DNA of 64,000 nucleotides from Methylobacillus caricis. Its GTDB lineage: Bacteria > Pseudomonadota > Gammaproteobacteria > Burkholderiales > Methylophilaceae. Where the stretch lies: the NCBI RefSeq assembly GCF_020532705.1, contig NZ_JAJAVD010000001.1:1612001-1676000 (forward strand), given 5' to 3'. How positions within the stretch are numbered: the first letter of the stretch is position 1; every line of letters starts with the position of its first letter. This document shows positions 10,329 to 19,635 of this stretch, one piece after another. The notes under the pieces are model-generated. The model was not told the origin of the DNA. It made no database searches and saw only the letters and a list, made by a program, of their open reading frames with translations. The position numbers and the translations under genes were made by a program.

Positions 10329-11713
10329 TCCTTTCCCTTGCCAACAGCCTGCGCTACCGGGCCTACGGTCGCCAACTCCAGGTCGGCCTCCGCCAGCCAG
10401 AAATCACGCAGGGCTGCCATATATTGATTTACGCTATTTACTTGCGCCCTGGCATCCGCCAGCAGATCGAAGGCGCTGACCAGCATGCCGTTGTAACGCA
10501 GCTGGTTTTCTTGCAGGATACGATGACGCAAGGGCACGATCTCATCCCGGTAGTGCCGTGCAATCTCATAACGCACCCGATAACTGTTATAAGCCGTGCG
10601 CACTTCAGACTGTGCATCAACTACCAACTGCGCAGTATGGTTCAAGGCTTCCGTATAAATCGCCTCAGCACGCGCCACCCGGGCATTGCCGGAATCAAAC
10701 AGCGGCAGCTCAAAAGCGATTTCCACGCCATTCTTGTAGTCATCGCCCCGCCGTCCTTCAAGAACCCGTGCAGGCCCCAGCTCCAATACATTGATAAAGC
10801 GCGTTGTCCTTGTCAGGCCCAGACGCCTTGCCAATGCTTCCACTTCCAAGCGTTGAGCCTGCAAGTCCAGCCTCAGATCAAAGGTATTTCGTTCCACCTG
10901 CGCCAGGCTGGCTTCACTGCTGGGTAAATCGGGGAGGTGTGCTGGCAATGTAAAAAGTGATCTATCCGCAAGCCCCAACAAACGCGCCAATTGCTCGTGT
11001 GCACTTACCTGTTGCTCGCGCGCCCTGGCATATTCCAATGCAGCATCCGCATAGAACCCTTGTTCACGCGCCTGGTCCAGCTTGCTCCAGTTGCCTCGCT
11101 GGTACATTCGGCGCGCCAGTTCTGCAGCAGCCTGTGCGGATTGCTGTACCTGCGCAGCATAGGCCACCGCCTGGTTGGCAGCGACCGCATTGACCCAGGC
11201 ACGACGTACAGACTGTGCCAGCTGGATTACTCCCAGGCTGACTGCCTGTTTGGTTTGTTCAAATCTTTGCCGCTCCATTTCCTTGGCTTTAGGCATGGTG
11301 ACAAGGGCAAAGACATTCATTGTGAATGCCTGCTCTATCTTGTAATCGCCATTATTGCGCGCATAGAGCATGGAAAAGCGCGGATTGGGCAAACGGCCCG
11401 CCTGTACCAGGTCCGCCTCCGCCACACCAAGGCTGGCATACCTGGCCTGCAAATCCTTGTTATTGAACAAGGCAAGCTGCACGGCATCATCAATGCTTAA
11501 TGGCTGCGCCAGCAACTCCTTCATGCGGACACTGATAGCATTTGTTGGACTGTCACTTTTCTCCCTGATCAGCTCCTGTTTGAGGTGCTTGCCCACGCCT
11601 TGCTTCACATCCTCAAACCCACCATCCCGGCTGAAACTGGCGCAACCGCCCAGTGATAACAACAATAACAATGCAGCACCGCCACGGATTGTTATTTCCC
11701 TGCTGGCATTCAT
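10325..11713 (-). CDS. TolC-family outer membrane lipoprotein, copper operon
   Basis: This 462-residue protein has a lipoprotein signal (LSLGGC, lipid-modified Cys near residue 25) followed by two similar halves of long amphipathic helices typical of the outer membrane efflux (OEP/TolC) fold. It would form the outer membrane channel of an export system. It starts three bases after the stop of the small His-rich gene, whose last codons supply its AAGGGA ribosome site, and overlaps the oxidase gene by four bases, so the three are co-translated. No membrane fusion protein or RND pump lies nearby, so a partner must be encoded elsewhere or the protein works with the oxidase. Confidence 0.88.
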   Translation of the reverse strand: MNASREITIRGGAALLLLLSLGGCASFSRDGGFEDVKQGVGKHLKQELIREKSDSPTNAISVRMKELLAQPLSIDDAVQLALFNNKDLQARYASLGVAEADLVQAGRLPNPRFSMLYARNNGDYKIEQAFTMNVFALVTMPKAKEMERQRFEQTKQAVSLGVIQLAQSVRRAWVNAVAANQAVAYAAQVQQSAQAAAELARRMYQRGNWSKLDQAREQGFYADAALEYARAREQQVSAHEQLARLLGLADRSLFTLPAHLPDLPSSEASLAQVERNTFDLRLDLQAQRLEVEALARRLGLTRTTRFINVLELGPARVLEGRRGDDYKNGVEIAFELPLFDSGNARVARAEAIYTEALNHTAQLVVDAQSEVRTAYNSYRVRYEIARHYRDEIVPLRHRILQENQLRYNGMLVSAFDLLADARAQVNSVNQYMAALRDFWLAEADLELATVGPVAQAVGKGKE

Positions 11714-11716
11714 GGC

Positions 11717-12007
11717 TTATTTCCCTTGCTGCATATGCATATCATGGTTGTGTCCATGCTCTGCATGATTCGCCATATCGTGATGGTCTGTGTGATTCTG
11801 CTGAGGAGGCAGGTCTTTTCCGGCAGATGTATCTGACGGCTGCTCAAATGCCTGGTACTTGTCCAGAACTGGTTGATAGTCCAAATGCTGCGCATGGGCA
11901 TTGCTGTCATGCGTACTATGATCGTGATGCTGTGTGGTATCTGCGTAAATAACGGGGGAAACGACAAGAATTAATGCCGCAACAATAGCGGATAAAATAG
12001 ATGACAT
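11717..12007 (-). CDS. Small His- and Met-rich exported protein, probable copper binder
   Basis: I chose the ATG at 12007 (MSSILSAIV) because a GGAG ribosome site sits eight bases upstream; a start at 12031 is also open. The 96-residue product has a signal peptide ending near IYADT and a mature part with many His pairs (HHDH, HTDHHD, HAEHGHNHDMHM). That composition fits a periplasmic metal sponge. It is the gene just upstream of the TolC-type and oxidase genes with only three bases between. I do not recognise a named family. Confidence 0.72.
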   Translation of the reverse strand: MSSILSAIVAALILVVSPVIYADTTQHHDHSTHDSNAHAQHLDYQPVLDKYQAFEQPSDTSAGKDLPPQQNHTDHHDMANHAEHGHNHDMHMQQGK

Positions 12008-12081
12008 GATGCTGACTCCGTGCATGATCAATAAGCCTTATATCCAAGAACTGACTTGAAGTTGCGGCAATGCCGCTGTGA

Positions 12082-12465
12082 TCATGAACTTATGGGGGGT
12101 CGTTGCAACAGGGCTAAAGCAGGAGAAAAATAAATGACCGCGACTGTATCATCCTGAGGAGTGTAGGGTCGTGCTGCCGTATTCAACTGGTTCAAGGGTA
12201 GCAGCACACTGAAACAGAAGAGACAATCATGGCAACTGCCGCAGTCCGAACTGCTTTTGCCGTGGCCTGCATGCTGTTTTTCATGTTGCACTGCGTGCTG
12301 GCCATGATGTGCATCCTCTGCTTGCGTACCTGCAGACTGCACTTCCACGGCATGCCCTTGCTGCATTGAACCCTCGGATGGCAGGTGCAGCACTGTACTG
12401 GCCGATACGGTATCGATCAGAAAGATAGAGAGCAAGCAAAAGGCAAAAGTGCGTAGATAGCGCAT
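12082..12465 (-). CDS. Small His/Cys-rich exported protein of the copper island
   Basis: The ATG at 12465 gives a 127-residue protein with a hydrophobic N-terminal segment (RTFAFCLLSIFLID) that is a signal or anchor. A His-rich centre (HHGQHAVQHEKQHAGHG) is followed by a Cys cluster, CGSCHDCLFC, and a second hydrophobic segment. A GTG start 24 bases further upstream is possible. Similar short proteins (DUF2946-like or CopL-like) are found with copper resistance genes, but I assign it only by composition and context. It lies 74 bases before the next copper gene and could be the first gene of the operon. Confidence 0.65.
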   Translation of the reverse strand: MRYLRTFAFCLLSIFLIDTVSASTVLHLPSEGSMQQGHAVEVQSAGTQAEDAHHGQHAVQHEKQHAGHGKSSSDCGSCHDCLFCFSVLLPLNQLNTAARPYTPQDDTVAVIYFSPALALLQRPPISS

Positions 12466-12605
12466 GGGCCTATTAAAGCATACCGCCACAGGGCGGTAAA
12501 GCAGCCCAGAACCGTGATCTAAATGATAAGCTAGGCACGTGTCTCAGTCATGAATCATGCTGAAACCGCTCATTCCCTACATTTCATTAAAGCGCTGTTT
12601 AGCAG

Positions 12606-13301
12606 ATGAGTCATCGTTATTACCGTTTGCCTGGTGGTTTGGTACGGGTACTGGATGCCAACACACCATTCCCCGCCCTGAATGAGGCCCTGCAAGAGCC
12701 TAATGGCCTGATTGCGGTGGGTGGCAACCTTTCGTCAGCACGCCTGTTGGAAGCTTACCAACTGGGAATATTCCCCTGGTTCAGCGAGGGTGACCCCATC
12801 CTCTGGTGGAGCCCTGACCCTCGCATGGTCTTGTTCCCGGAGGAGCTCAAGATTTCAAGATCACTCGGCAAGCGTCTAAGAAAACCCGATTACGAAGTAC
12901 GTTTCAATACTGCCTTCGATCAAGTGATCAAGGCCTGCGCAAACACTGGTCGCGAAGGCCAGGATGGCACCTGGATTACTGAAGAGATCATGCATGGATA
13001 CATCCAGCTTCATGAGCTAGGCTATGCCCATAGCGCAGAAACCTGGATGGACGGCATATTGGTAGGTGGACTTTATGGCGTACGTATTGGTCACATGTTT
13101 TATGGTGAGTCCATGTTTCATCATGTCACCGATGCATCCAAGCTGGCATTTGTCCATATGGTCAGGCATTTGCAGACATTTGGCTGCGGCATGATAGATT
13201 GCCAGATGAAAACTTCGCACCTGGCCTCTCTTGGCGCCCGGGAAATTTCCCGGGCAGAATTTTCCCAACGCCTGTATGAATTGGTACACTACCCCTCATG
13301 A
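12606..13301 (+). CDS. aat: Leucyl/phenylalanyl-tRNA--protein transferase
   Basis: The 231-residue protein matches the Aat family: FPALNEAL near residue 22, then GLIAVGGNLS, LGIFPWF and WWSPDPRMVL in the first third, and HSAETW with GGLYGVRIG and GESMF near the middle. It transfers Leu or Phe from tRNA to proteins with N-terminal Arg or Lys, marking them for ClpAP degradation. Its stop overlaps the start of bpt by four bases (ATGA), and the pair forms the N-degron transferase unit commonly found in proteobacteria. Confidence 0.96.
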   Translation: MSHRYYRLPGGLVRVLDANTPFPALNEALQEPNGLIAVGGNLSSARLLEAYQLGIFPWFSEGDPILWWSPDPRMVLFPEELKISRSLGKRLRKPDYEVRFNTAFDQVIKACANTGREGQDGTWITEEIMHGYIQLHELGYAHSAETWMDGILVGGLYGVRIGHMFYGESMFHHVTDASKLAFVHMVRHLQTFGCGMIDCQMKTSHLASLGAREISRAEFSQRLYELVHYPS

Positions 13302-14044
13302 CATTGCCTGGCGAACAACATCTGCAGAAAATCCAGTTCTATGCGACTACTGCATACGCATGCGGCTACCTCAAGGACCAACCGGCGCAATCACTGATTG
13401 CCACTCCGCATCACCTGATAGATGCTCATGCATACAGTGGCTTGATCAAACTGGGTTTCCGTCGTAGCGGCAAGTTTGCCTACCGCCCGCACTGTGAAAC
13501 ATGCCATGCCTGTATTCCTGTCCGGTTGCCAGTATCCCAGTTCAAAGCCAAACGCAGCCAACGGCGCGCCTGGAAACAGCACCAGAACCTGTCCGCATCG
13601 CTGATGGAGCTGACATTTTCTGAAGAGCACTTTGCACTTTACTCTGCTTACCAGATCACACGCCATGAAGGCGGCTTGGGTGATCCGGAAACTGCCGAGC
13701 AATACCGCAACTTCCTGGTGCAAAGCAATGTGGAAAGCCTGATGGTCGAATTCCGGGAGAATGGCATACTCAAAATGGTCAGCGTCGTGGACATTGTCCG
13801 GGATGGCGTTTCCGCGGTGTATACCTTCTATGATGCCAGCGACCTGCACGCCAGTTATGGTACCTACAATGTGATGTGGCTGTTGGAATGGTGCAAAACC
13901 CTCAACTTGCCTTACCTGTATCTCGGATACTGGATCAAGGAAAGCCGCAAAATGGCCTATAAAAAGAACTTCCTGCCGCAAGAAGGTTTGGTAGATGGGA
14001 TATGGCAACCCATACATCTTGATCTCGATGCAACAAGCAAATAA
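13298..14044 (+). CDS. bpt: Aspartate/glutamate leucyltransferase (arginyltransferase family)
   Basis: This 248-residue protein belongs to the bacterial ATE-related Bpt family. The N-terminal motif CAYGYL-like stretch (YACGYL), the Cys motif CETCHAC (about residues 66-72) and the C-terminal block YLGYWIKESRKMAYK (about 206-220) are all present. Bpt adds Leu to proteins with N-terminal Asp or Glu. The gene is translationally coupled to aat, and a long hairpin follows before tyrA. Confidence 0.94.
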   Translation: MTLPGEQHLQKIQFYATTAYACGYLKDQPAQSLIATPHHLIDAHAYSGLIKLGFRRSGKFAYRPHCETCHACIPVRLPVSQFKAKRSQRRAWKQHQNLSASLMELTFSEEHFALYSAYQITRHEGGLGDPETAEQYRNFLVQSNVESLMVEFRENGILKMVSVVDIVRDGVSAVYTFYDASDLHASYGTYNVMWLLEWCKTLNLPYLYLGYWIKESRKMAYKKNFLPQEGLVDGIWQPIHLDLDATSK

Positions 14045-14124
14045 TCATTGAGTTTCGTTGTGAATTGAACTTTATTCATCAGCACCCACTCTGAGCTTTT
14101 ACTCCTTGTCATCTCCAGAGCAAC

Positions 14125-14160
14125 CGGCGTTTTAGTGTTTGTTGCCTCACTAAAACGCCG
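14125..14160. repeat. Perfect 13-bp inverted repeat between bpt and tyrA
   Basis: CGGCGTTTTAGTG (14125-14137) and its exact complement (14148-14160) enclose a ten-base loop. It is followed by TCCTTG rather than a T-run, so it is not a standard terminator on either strand. It could still end bpt transcripts or protect the mRNA 3' end. Confidence 0.7.
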
Positions 14161-14245
14161 TCCTTGCTTACACCATGCCCGTCCCGAAATGCCTTGCTGG
14201 CATGATACAATCGCGGTTTTAACCCGACAGCCGTAGCACTAAAAC

Positions 14246-15133
14246 TTGAAAAAACTGCTTATTTTCGGCGTAGGCCTGATTGGCGGCTCCCTTGCGCTTG
14301 CGCTCAGGCGCTCGCAGTCCGACTGGCATGTAGTAGGCGTGGGCCGTCATGGCGACAGCCTGCAGGAAGCCCTCGATTTGGGAATTATTGACGAGGCGGC
14401 GACAGACTTGGCTCTCGCATTGCAGGATACCGATGTAGTCGTCATTGCAACACCAGTTGCCCAAACTCCCGCTATCTTCAGCTCAATTGCGCCCCTGCTT
14501 GATGTCAATACAGTGATAACCGATGTCGGCAGTACCAAAGCCGATGTCGCAGCGGATGCCTTACGCCTGCTGGGTGCAGCTGCATCCCGTTTTGTACCGG
14601 GCCACCCGATTGCAGGCGCAGAAAAAAGCGGCCCGGCAGCGGCTAATGCTGACCTGTTCGTCAACAAGAATGTAGTGCTCACGCCTTTGGAAGCCACTGA
14701 TTCCAAGGCGCTCGATGCTGTAAGCGAACTATGGCTGGCTACCGGCGCACGCGTACGCCGGATGAGTGCTGCCGAACATGACGGCATCTTTGCTGCAGTA
14801 AGCCACCTTCCGCACCTGCTGGCATTTGCGCTGGTTGATGACCTTGCCTCCCGGCCAAACTCAGCGCAGTTCTTTGAACTTGCCGCCAGTGGCTTTCGCG
14901 ATTTCACCCGTATTGCCGGCAGCTCGCCGGAAATGTGGCGTGATATTAGCTTGGCCAATCGCGAAGCCCTGCTGCAGGAGCTGGATACCTACCAGCAAAC
15001 CCTCTCGCAGCTGCGTGAACTCTTGCACAAGCAGGATGGCAACCAATTGCTTGCATTATTTGAACGTGCCAGCCGTGCCCGTACCGATTGGGCACAGCAG
15101 CACCCTCAACAGGCTTCGTCATGGAAAAACTAA
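14246..15133 (+). CDS. tyrA: Prephenate dehydrogenase
   Basis: The 295-residue enzyme converts prephenate to 4-hydroxyphenylpyruvate with NAD(P) in tyrosine synthesis. The N-terminal Rossmann motif [10 protein letters not shown] begins at residue 8, so the protein must start at or very near this TTG; in-frame stops at 14234 and 14240 rule out any earlier start. Conserved [12 protein letters not shown] (about 125-136) and a helical dimer domain with SHLPHLLAF (about 186-194) follow. It overlaps aroA by 13 bases. The TTG start and lack of a good ribosome site suggest modest translation. Confidence 0.95.
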   Translation: MKKLLIFGVGLIGGSLALALRRSQSDWHVVGVGRHGDSLQEALDLGIIDEAATDLALALQDTDVVVIATPVAQTPAIFSSIAPLLDVNTVITDVGSTKADVAADALRLLGAAASRFVPGHPIAGAEKSGPAAANADLFVNKNVVLTPLEATDSKALDAVSELWLATGARVRRMSAAEHDGIFAAVSHLPHLLAFALVDDLASRPNSAQFFELAASGFRDFTRIAGSSPEMWRDISLANREALLQELDTYQQTLSQLRELLHKQDGNQLLALFERASRARTDWAQQHPQQASSWKN

Positions 15134-16404
15134 CCCTCCAAGCTGCCAGCAAAGCCCAGGGAAGCATCAAGCTCCCTGGCTCCAAGAGTATTTCCAATCG
15201 CACCCTGCTACTGGCAGCCCTGGCTACAGGGACCACTGACATTCACGAACTGCTGGCATCCGATGATACCCAGCGCATGCTGGAGGCTTTGCAAACCCTG
15301 GAAGTAGGCCTGGAGCAAACCGGCCCGCACCAATGGCATGTACGCGGGACGGCAGGCCATTTCCCAGTGAAGCATGCCGAACTCTTCCTGGGCAATGCCG
15401 GCACAGCCTTTCGCCCATTGACCGCGGCACTTGCCTTATCACAAGGTGAATATGAACTCTCGGGCATTGCCCGCATGCATGAACGCCCGATTGGGGATTT
15501 AGTGGATGCGCTCAATGCAGCCGGCGCCAATATCGAATACTTGGCCAATCCAGGCTTTCCGCCACTCAGAATCAAGCCTGCAACACTGAATACTGCTGCG
15601 CCAATCAAGGTGCGCGGGGACGTTTCAAGCCAATTCCTCACTGCACTGTTGATGGCATTACCACTGGCTGGCGAAGCAATCACCATAGAAGTCACAGGCG
15701 AACTAATTTCCAAGCCATATATCGAAATCACTATCAACCTGATGGCACAATTCGGCGTCATAGTTGAACGTGATGAATGGCGCTCATTTACTATCCCGGC
15801 AAATAGCCGCTATCAAAGTCCAGGCAATATTCATGTGGAAGGTGACGCCTCCTCCGCCTCCTACTTCCTTGCTGCAGGCGCTATAGGTCACGGCCCGGTA
15901 AGGGTTGAAGGTGTTGGCAGCAGAAGCATCCAGGGTGATATACGCTTCATTGAGGCACTGGAATTGATGGGTGCCAACATCAGCACGGGTGCAAACTGGA
16001 TAGAGGTCAGCAGCAGCAGGAAACTCAAGGCACTTGATCTGGACTGCAACCACATCCCCGATGCCGCCATGACATTGGCAATATTGGCGTTGTTTGCAGA
16101 CGGCAGCAGCACGTTGCGCAACATTGCAAGTTGGCGTGTCAAGGAAACTGACCGCCTAAGCGCGATGGCAACGGAATTGAGGAAAGTCGGGGCAACCGTA
16201 GAAGAAGGTAGCGATTACCTGACCATTACGCCGCCGGAAAAACTCATCCCGAATGCCATCATAGACACCTATGATGACCATCGCATGGCCATGTGTTTTT
16301 CGCTGGTGGCACTAGGCGGCGTACCCATCACTATCAACGATCCCAATTGTGTTGCCAAGACATTTCCTGACTACTTTGAACGCTTTGCAAGCATTAGTCA
16401 TTAG
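15121..16404 (+). CDS. aroA: 3-phosphoshikimate 1-carboxyvinyltransferase (EPSP synthase)
   Basis: This 427-residue enzyme joins shikimate 3-phosphate and phosphoenolpyruvate in the shikimate pathway. Recognisable blocks are [10 protein letters not shown] (about residues 16-25), [11 protein letters not shown] (about 92-102), [15 protein letters not shown], and WRVKETDR with [10 protein letters not shown] near the end. I chose the ATG at 15121 (MEKLTLQ); a GTG 33 bases earlier is less likely. It overlaps tyrA and is followed after 27 bases by cmk, the standard order aroA-cmk-rpsA-ihfB. Confidence 0.97.
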   Translation: MEKLTLQAASKAQGSIKLPGSKSISNRTLLLAALATGTTDIHELLASDDTQRMLEALQTLEVGLEQTGPHQWHVRGTAGHFPVKHAELFLGNAGTAFRPLTAALALSQGEYELSGIARMHERPIGDLVDALNAAGANIEYLANPGFPPLRIKPATLNTAAPIKVRGDVSSQFLTALLMALPLAGEAITIEVTGELISKPYIEITINLMAQFGVIVERDEWRSFTIPANSRYQSPGNIHVEGDASSASYFLAAGAIGHGPVRVEGVGSRSIQGDIRFIEALELMGANISTGANWIEVSSSRKLKALDLDCNHIPDAAMTLAILALFADGSSTLRNIASWRVKETDRLSAMATELRKVGATVEEGSDYLTITPPEKLIPNAIIDTYDDHRMAMCFSLVALGGVPITINDPNCVAKTFPDYFERFASISH

Positions 16405-16431
16405 ATCAAATAAATACCGAATTGCTTACCT

Positions 16432-17103
16432 ATGCCCCAACCTTCTATTCCAGTGATCGCTATTGATGGCCCATCGGCCTCAGGCAAAGGCACCATCGCC
16501 CAATTGGTTGCCAGCGAGCTGGGCTACCACTACCTAGACTCGGGGGCCATCTACCGCATTGCTGCATTGGCAGCAAAAAACCAGGGAATTTCCTGGCAGG
16601 ATGAAGCGGCACTGGCAAACATGGCAAAAAAACTGAATATCCGTTTTGAGCAAAACCAGATATATCTTGATGGAAAGATAATCACAGAGGCTGTGCGCAC
16701 TGAAGAAATCAGCCGCGGCGCATCGGAAGTGGCAGTACACCCGCAGTTGCGTGCAGTGCTACTGGGTTTACAAAAGGGCTTCCGCAAGGCCCCTGGATTG
16801 GTGGCAGATGGACGTGATATGGCAACCGTTGTCTTTCCTGACGCACAGACCAAGATTTATCTCACGGCAAGTGCTGAGGTACGTGCGGAAAGACGCTATA
16901 AACAGTTGAAAGAAAAAGGGATACATGCTAATCTGGCAGACATCTTGCAGGATTTGCAAACTCGGGACACGCGAGATCAGCAAAGATCTGTTGCACCGTT
17001 GCAGAAAAGCGAGAATGCCAAATTGCTGGAAACCAGCATGCTTAGTATAGAGCAAGCAGTTCAGGCTGTGCTTGATTACAGCGAGCAAAGCACCAGCAGT
17101 TAA
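16432..17103 (+). CDS. cmk: Cytidylate kinase
   Basis: The 223-residue protein phosphorylates CMP and dCMP. It has the P-loop GPSASGKGTIAQ (about residues 13-24), the LDSGAIYR motif (about 35-42), and the VADGRDMATVVFPDA segment with the LTASAEVRAERR lid region. The length is normal. It lies between aroA and rpsA, and a hairpin with a T-run after it probably limits reading into rpsA. Confidence 0.96.
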   Translation: MPQPSIPVIAIDGPSASGKGTIAQLVASELGYHYLDSGAIYRIAALAAKNQGISWQDEAALANMAKKLNIRFEQNQIYLDGKIITEAVRTEEISRGASEVAVHPQLRAVLLGLQKGFRKAPGLVADGRDMATVVFPDAQTKIYLTASAEVRAERRYKQLKEKGIHANLADILQDLQTRDTRDQQRSVAPLQKSENAKLLETSMLSIEQAVQAVLDYSEQSTSS

Positions 17104-17119
17104 TTTTATAGTGAGTGTG

Positions 17120-17149
17120 CCGTGAATCCCACCGATTCATGGTTTTTTT
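17120..17149 (+). terminator. Terminator or attenuator between cmk and rpsA
   Basis: CCGTGAATC pairs with GATTCATGG (one G-T pair) around a five-base loop and is followed directly by seven T. It lies 43 bases before the rpsA start, so it can separate the aroA-cmk message from rpsA. Confidence 0.8.
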
Positions 17150-17156
17150 AATTTGA

Positions 17157-17191
17157 CCCGCTGCTCGGCGGGATTATCTGGATATTTTTTA
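17157..17191 (+). promoter_or_regulatory. rpsA translation leader with hairpin and no clear Shine-Dalgarno
   Basis: A small hairpin CCCGC / GCGGG (17157-17172) is followed by an AT-rich stretch running straight into the ATG at 17192, with no GGAGG-like site. Leaders of rpsA in other Proteobacteria are likewise structured and lack a strong site, and S1 represses its own translation there. Confidence 0.55.
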
Positions 17192-18901
17192 ATGGCTAAC
17201 CTTTCAACCACAACCCCCTCCATGGAAAGCTTTGCAGCTCTTTTCGAGGAAAGCCTGGCTCGCCAGGAAATGCGCTCCGGTGAAGTCATCACTGCTGAAG
17301 TGATTTCAGTTGATGATGATTTCGTTATTGTTAACGCTGGCCTGAAATCCGAAAGCGTGATTCTGGCGTCAGAATTCCGTAACGACCGTGGCGAACTTGA
17401 AGTAAGCGCAGGCGACTTCGTTAAAGTATGTATCGAATCCCTGGAAGATGGTTATGGTTCCACCAAGCTTTCCCGCGAGAAGGCGAAGCGTCTGGCTGCA
17501 TGGCTGGATCTTGAAGAAGCAATGAACGAATCCCGCATCATCAAAGGCATGGTCAATGGCCGCGTCAAGGGTGGCTTGACTGTCATGGTAAACAGCATTC
17601 GTGCATTCTTGCCAGGTTCACTAGTTGACTTGCGCCCCGTGAAGGACACCACTCCATTCGAAAACAAGGAATGGGACTTCAAGGTTATCAAGCTGGATCG
17701 CAAGCGTAACAACGTTGTGGTTTCTCGCCGTGCCGTGCTGGAAGAAAGCATGGGCGCTGACCGCGAAGCACTGCTTGAGTCCTTGAAAGAAGGCGCAGTG
17801 GTTAAGGGTATCGTCAAGAACATCACTGATTACGGTGCATTCGTTGACCTGGGCGGCATTGATGGCCTATTGCACATCACTGACCTGGCATGGCGCCGTG
17901 TTAAGCACCCATCCGAAGTGCTGACTGTTGGTGAAGAAGTTGAAGCCAAGATCCTGAAGTTCGATCAAGAAAAGAACCGCGTTTCCCTGGGTATCAAGCA
18001 ACTGGGTGATGATCCATGGGTTGCACTGACACGTCGCTACCCTGTTGGCACACGCTTGTTCGGCAAAGTAACCAACCTGACCGACTACGGTGCATTCGTT
18101 GAAATCGAGCCAGGCATTGAAGGCCTGGTACACGTTTCCGAAATGGATTGGACCAACAAGAACGTCCATCCTGCCAAGATCGCTCAACTGGGCGACGAAG
18201 TAGAAGTCATGATCCTGGAAATCGACGAAGACCGTCGCCGCCTGTCCTTGGGCATGAAGCAATGCCAGGCCAACCCATGGGATGACTTTGCCGCTTCCCA
18301 CAAGAAGGGCGACAAGGTTAGCGGTCAGATCAAGTCCATCACTGACTTCGGCGTATTTATCGGCTTGCCAGGCGGTATCGATGGCCTGGTGCACTTGTCC
18401 GATCTTTCCTGGAACCAGACTGGCGAAGAAGCAATCCGTAACTTCAAGAAGGGTGATGAACTAGAAGCCGTTGTTCTCAGCATTGACGTTGAGAAAGAGC
18501 GTATTTCCCTGGGCGTTAAGCAACTGGATAGCGATCCATTCAGTGCCTACACCTCCTTGAACGACAAGGGCGCTATCGTCAAAGGTACCGTCAAGTCTAT
18601 TGAAGCCAAGGGTGCAGTCATTACCCTGGACGGTGAAGTTGAAGGTTATCTGCGCGCTTCCGAAGTTTCGCGTGACAAGGTAGAGGATATTTCTACAGTG
18701 CTCAAGGAAGGTGAAGAAATCGAAGCTCGCATCACGAATATTGATCGCAAGAACCGCTCCATCACCTTGTCAATCAAGGCTAAGGATATGGCCGACGAAG
18801 CTGATGCACTGCAAAAATTCAGCAATGACGCAGGTTCTGCCGGCACCACCAACCTTGGTGCGTTGCTGAAGGCCAAGCTTGACGGCAAAAACAACGAGTA
18901 A
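17192..18901 (+). CDS. rpsA: 30S ribosomal protein S1
   Basis: This 569-residue protein contains six S1-type OB-fold repeats, seen from recurring blocks such as [32 protein letters not shown] and [23 protein letters not shown]-like segments, each followed by a V-x-L-x-x-D-x-E/K-R-x-R-x-S-L-G-x-K-Q signature. The first two repeats bind the ribosome and the rest bind mRNA. I chose the ATG at 17192 (MANLSTT); upstream codons to 17153 have no family support. Codon use is more biased than in neighbours, as expected of a highly expressed gene. ihfB follows 11 bases later. Confidence 0.97.
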   Translation: MANLSTTTPSMESFAALFEESLARQEMRSGEVITAEVISVDDDFVIVNAGLKSESVILASEFRNDRGELEVSAGDFVKVCIESLEDGYGSTKLSREKAKRLAAWLDLEEAMNESRIIKGMVNGRVKGGLTVMVNSIRAFLPGSLVDLRPVKDTTPFENKEWDFKVIKLDRKRNNVVVSRRAVLEESMGADREALLESLKEGAVVKGIVKNITDYGAFVDLGGIDGLLHITDLAWRRVKHPSEVLTVGEEVEAKILKFDQEKNRVSLGIKQLGDDPWVALTRRYPVGTRLFGKVTNLTDYGAFVEIEPGIEGLVHVSEMDWTNKNVHPAKIAQLGDEVEVMILEIDEDRRRLSLGMKQCQANPWDDFAASHKKGDKVSGQIKSITDFGVFIGLPGGIDGLVHLSDLSWNQTGEEAIRNFKKGDELEAVVLSIDVEKERISLGVKQLDSDPFSAYTSLNDKGAIVKGTVKSIEAKGAVITLDGEVEGYLRASEVSRDKVEDISTVLKEGEEIEARITNIDRKNRSITLSIKAKDMADEADALQKFSNDAGSAGTTNLGALLKAKLDGKNNE

Positions 18902-18912
18902 GGCGTTAAGCC

Positions 18913-19197
18913 ATGACCAAATCAGAGTTGATTGCCAATCTGGCTGCGCGTTTTCCGCAACTGGTGGTCAAGGATGCCGAACTGTCAGTCAAGGCTATCC
19001 TTGACTCGATGACGGACAACTTGGCTACTGGTGAGCGTATCGAAATCCGTGGATTCGGTAGTTTCAGTCTGAACTACCGCCCTCCAAGGCTAGGCCGCAA
19101 CCCCAAGACTGGTACCAAGGTACAAGTGCCTGAGAAGTATGTTCCACACTTCAAGGCGGGTAAGGAGTTGCGTGAACGTGTTGATCTGAGTGAATAA
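18913..19197 (+). CDS. ihfB: Integration host factor beta subunit
   Basis: The 94-residue protein is a DNA-bending HU/IHF family member with the beta-arm signature [20 protein letters not shown] (about residues 45-64) and the conserved [13 protein letters not shown] end. It pairs with IhfA, encoded elsewhere, and bends DNA at promoters including sigma-54 types. It follows rpsA closely and ends with a strong terminator, so the aroA to ihfB block stops here. Confidence 0.96.
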   Translation: MTKSELIANLAARFPQLVVKDAELSVKAILDSMTDNLATGERIEIRGFGSFSLNYRPPRLGRNPKTGTKVQVPEKYVPHFKAGKELRERVDLSE

Positions 19198-19220
19198 GCG
19201 CGGAAGTTCGCGCTGAAGAA

Positions 19221-19257
19221 AAAACGGCAGCATCCATCAAGATGCTGCCGTTTTTTT
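19221..19257 (+). terminator. Rho-independent terminator after ihfB
   Basis: AAAACGGCAGCAT pairs with ATGCTGCCGTTTT around an eight-base loop, followed by a run of T (seven in all after the GC stem). This is a textbook terminator 23 bases after the ihfB stop. Confidence 0.93.
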
Positions 19258-19312
19258 GCTTTTTTACATCAATTCATTAACGCTTTTACTTCTGCTTGGG
19301 TAAAATTGAACC

Positions 19313-19570
19313 ATGCGCACCCTATACATGATTTTAAGCATATTGCTGTTTATCCTGCTGCTGGGATTTGCCTTCAAGAATTCAGCCCCGGTTGAACTGG
19401 CTTATTACCTGGGCTACTCTTGGCGGGCCCCCCTGTCCCTGATGCTGTTAATCACCTTTTTCACCGGCATTATTGCAGGCATCATTGCCTGCCTGGGATC
19501 ACTGATACGCCAAAAACGAAAGTTGCTGGCGCTGGAACGTGAACTGAAAAACCTGAAACTGAACAGCTAG
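19313..19570 (+). CDS. lapA: LapA-domain inner membrane protein
   Basis: This 85-residue protein has two membrane segments (about residues 4-20 and 41-64) joined by the conserved NSAPVELAYYLGYSWRAPLS loop of the LapA (DUF1049) family. LapA works with LapB at the inner membrane in controlling lipopolysaccharide synthesis through LpxC turnover in enteric bacteria. It is followed by lapB after 65 bases, the usual order. Confidence 0.9.
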   Translation: MRTLYMILSILLFILLLGFAFKNSAPVELAYYLGYSWRAPLSLMLLITFFTGIIAGIIACLGSLIRQKRKLLALERELKNLKLNS

Positions 19571-19635
19571 CGAACTCCGCTTTACCCAACTTAAATCCTC
19601 AAGCATAGAACTTGGGGTGCTCCTGGAACAATATC

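Noticed and set aside
9306-10427. Forward 373-codon open frame
   Set aside because: Antisense to the multicopper oxidase, whose four copper motifs are intact; the frame is rich in His and Ala from codon reversal.
14125-14160. Possible tRNA or riboswitch before tyrA
   Set aside because: Only one hairpin is present, with no further conserved arms or T-loop; left as an inverted repeat.
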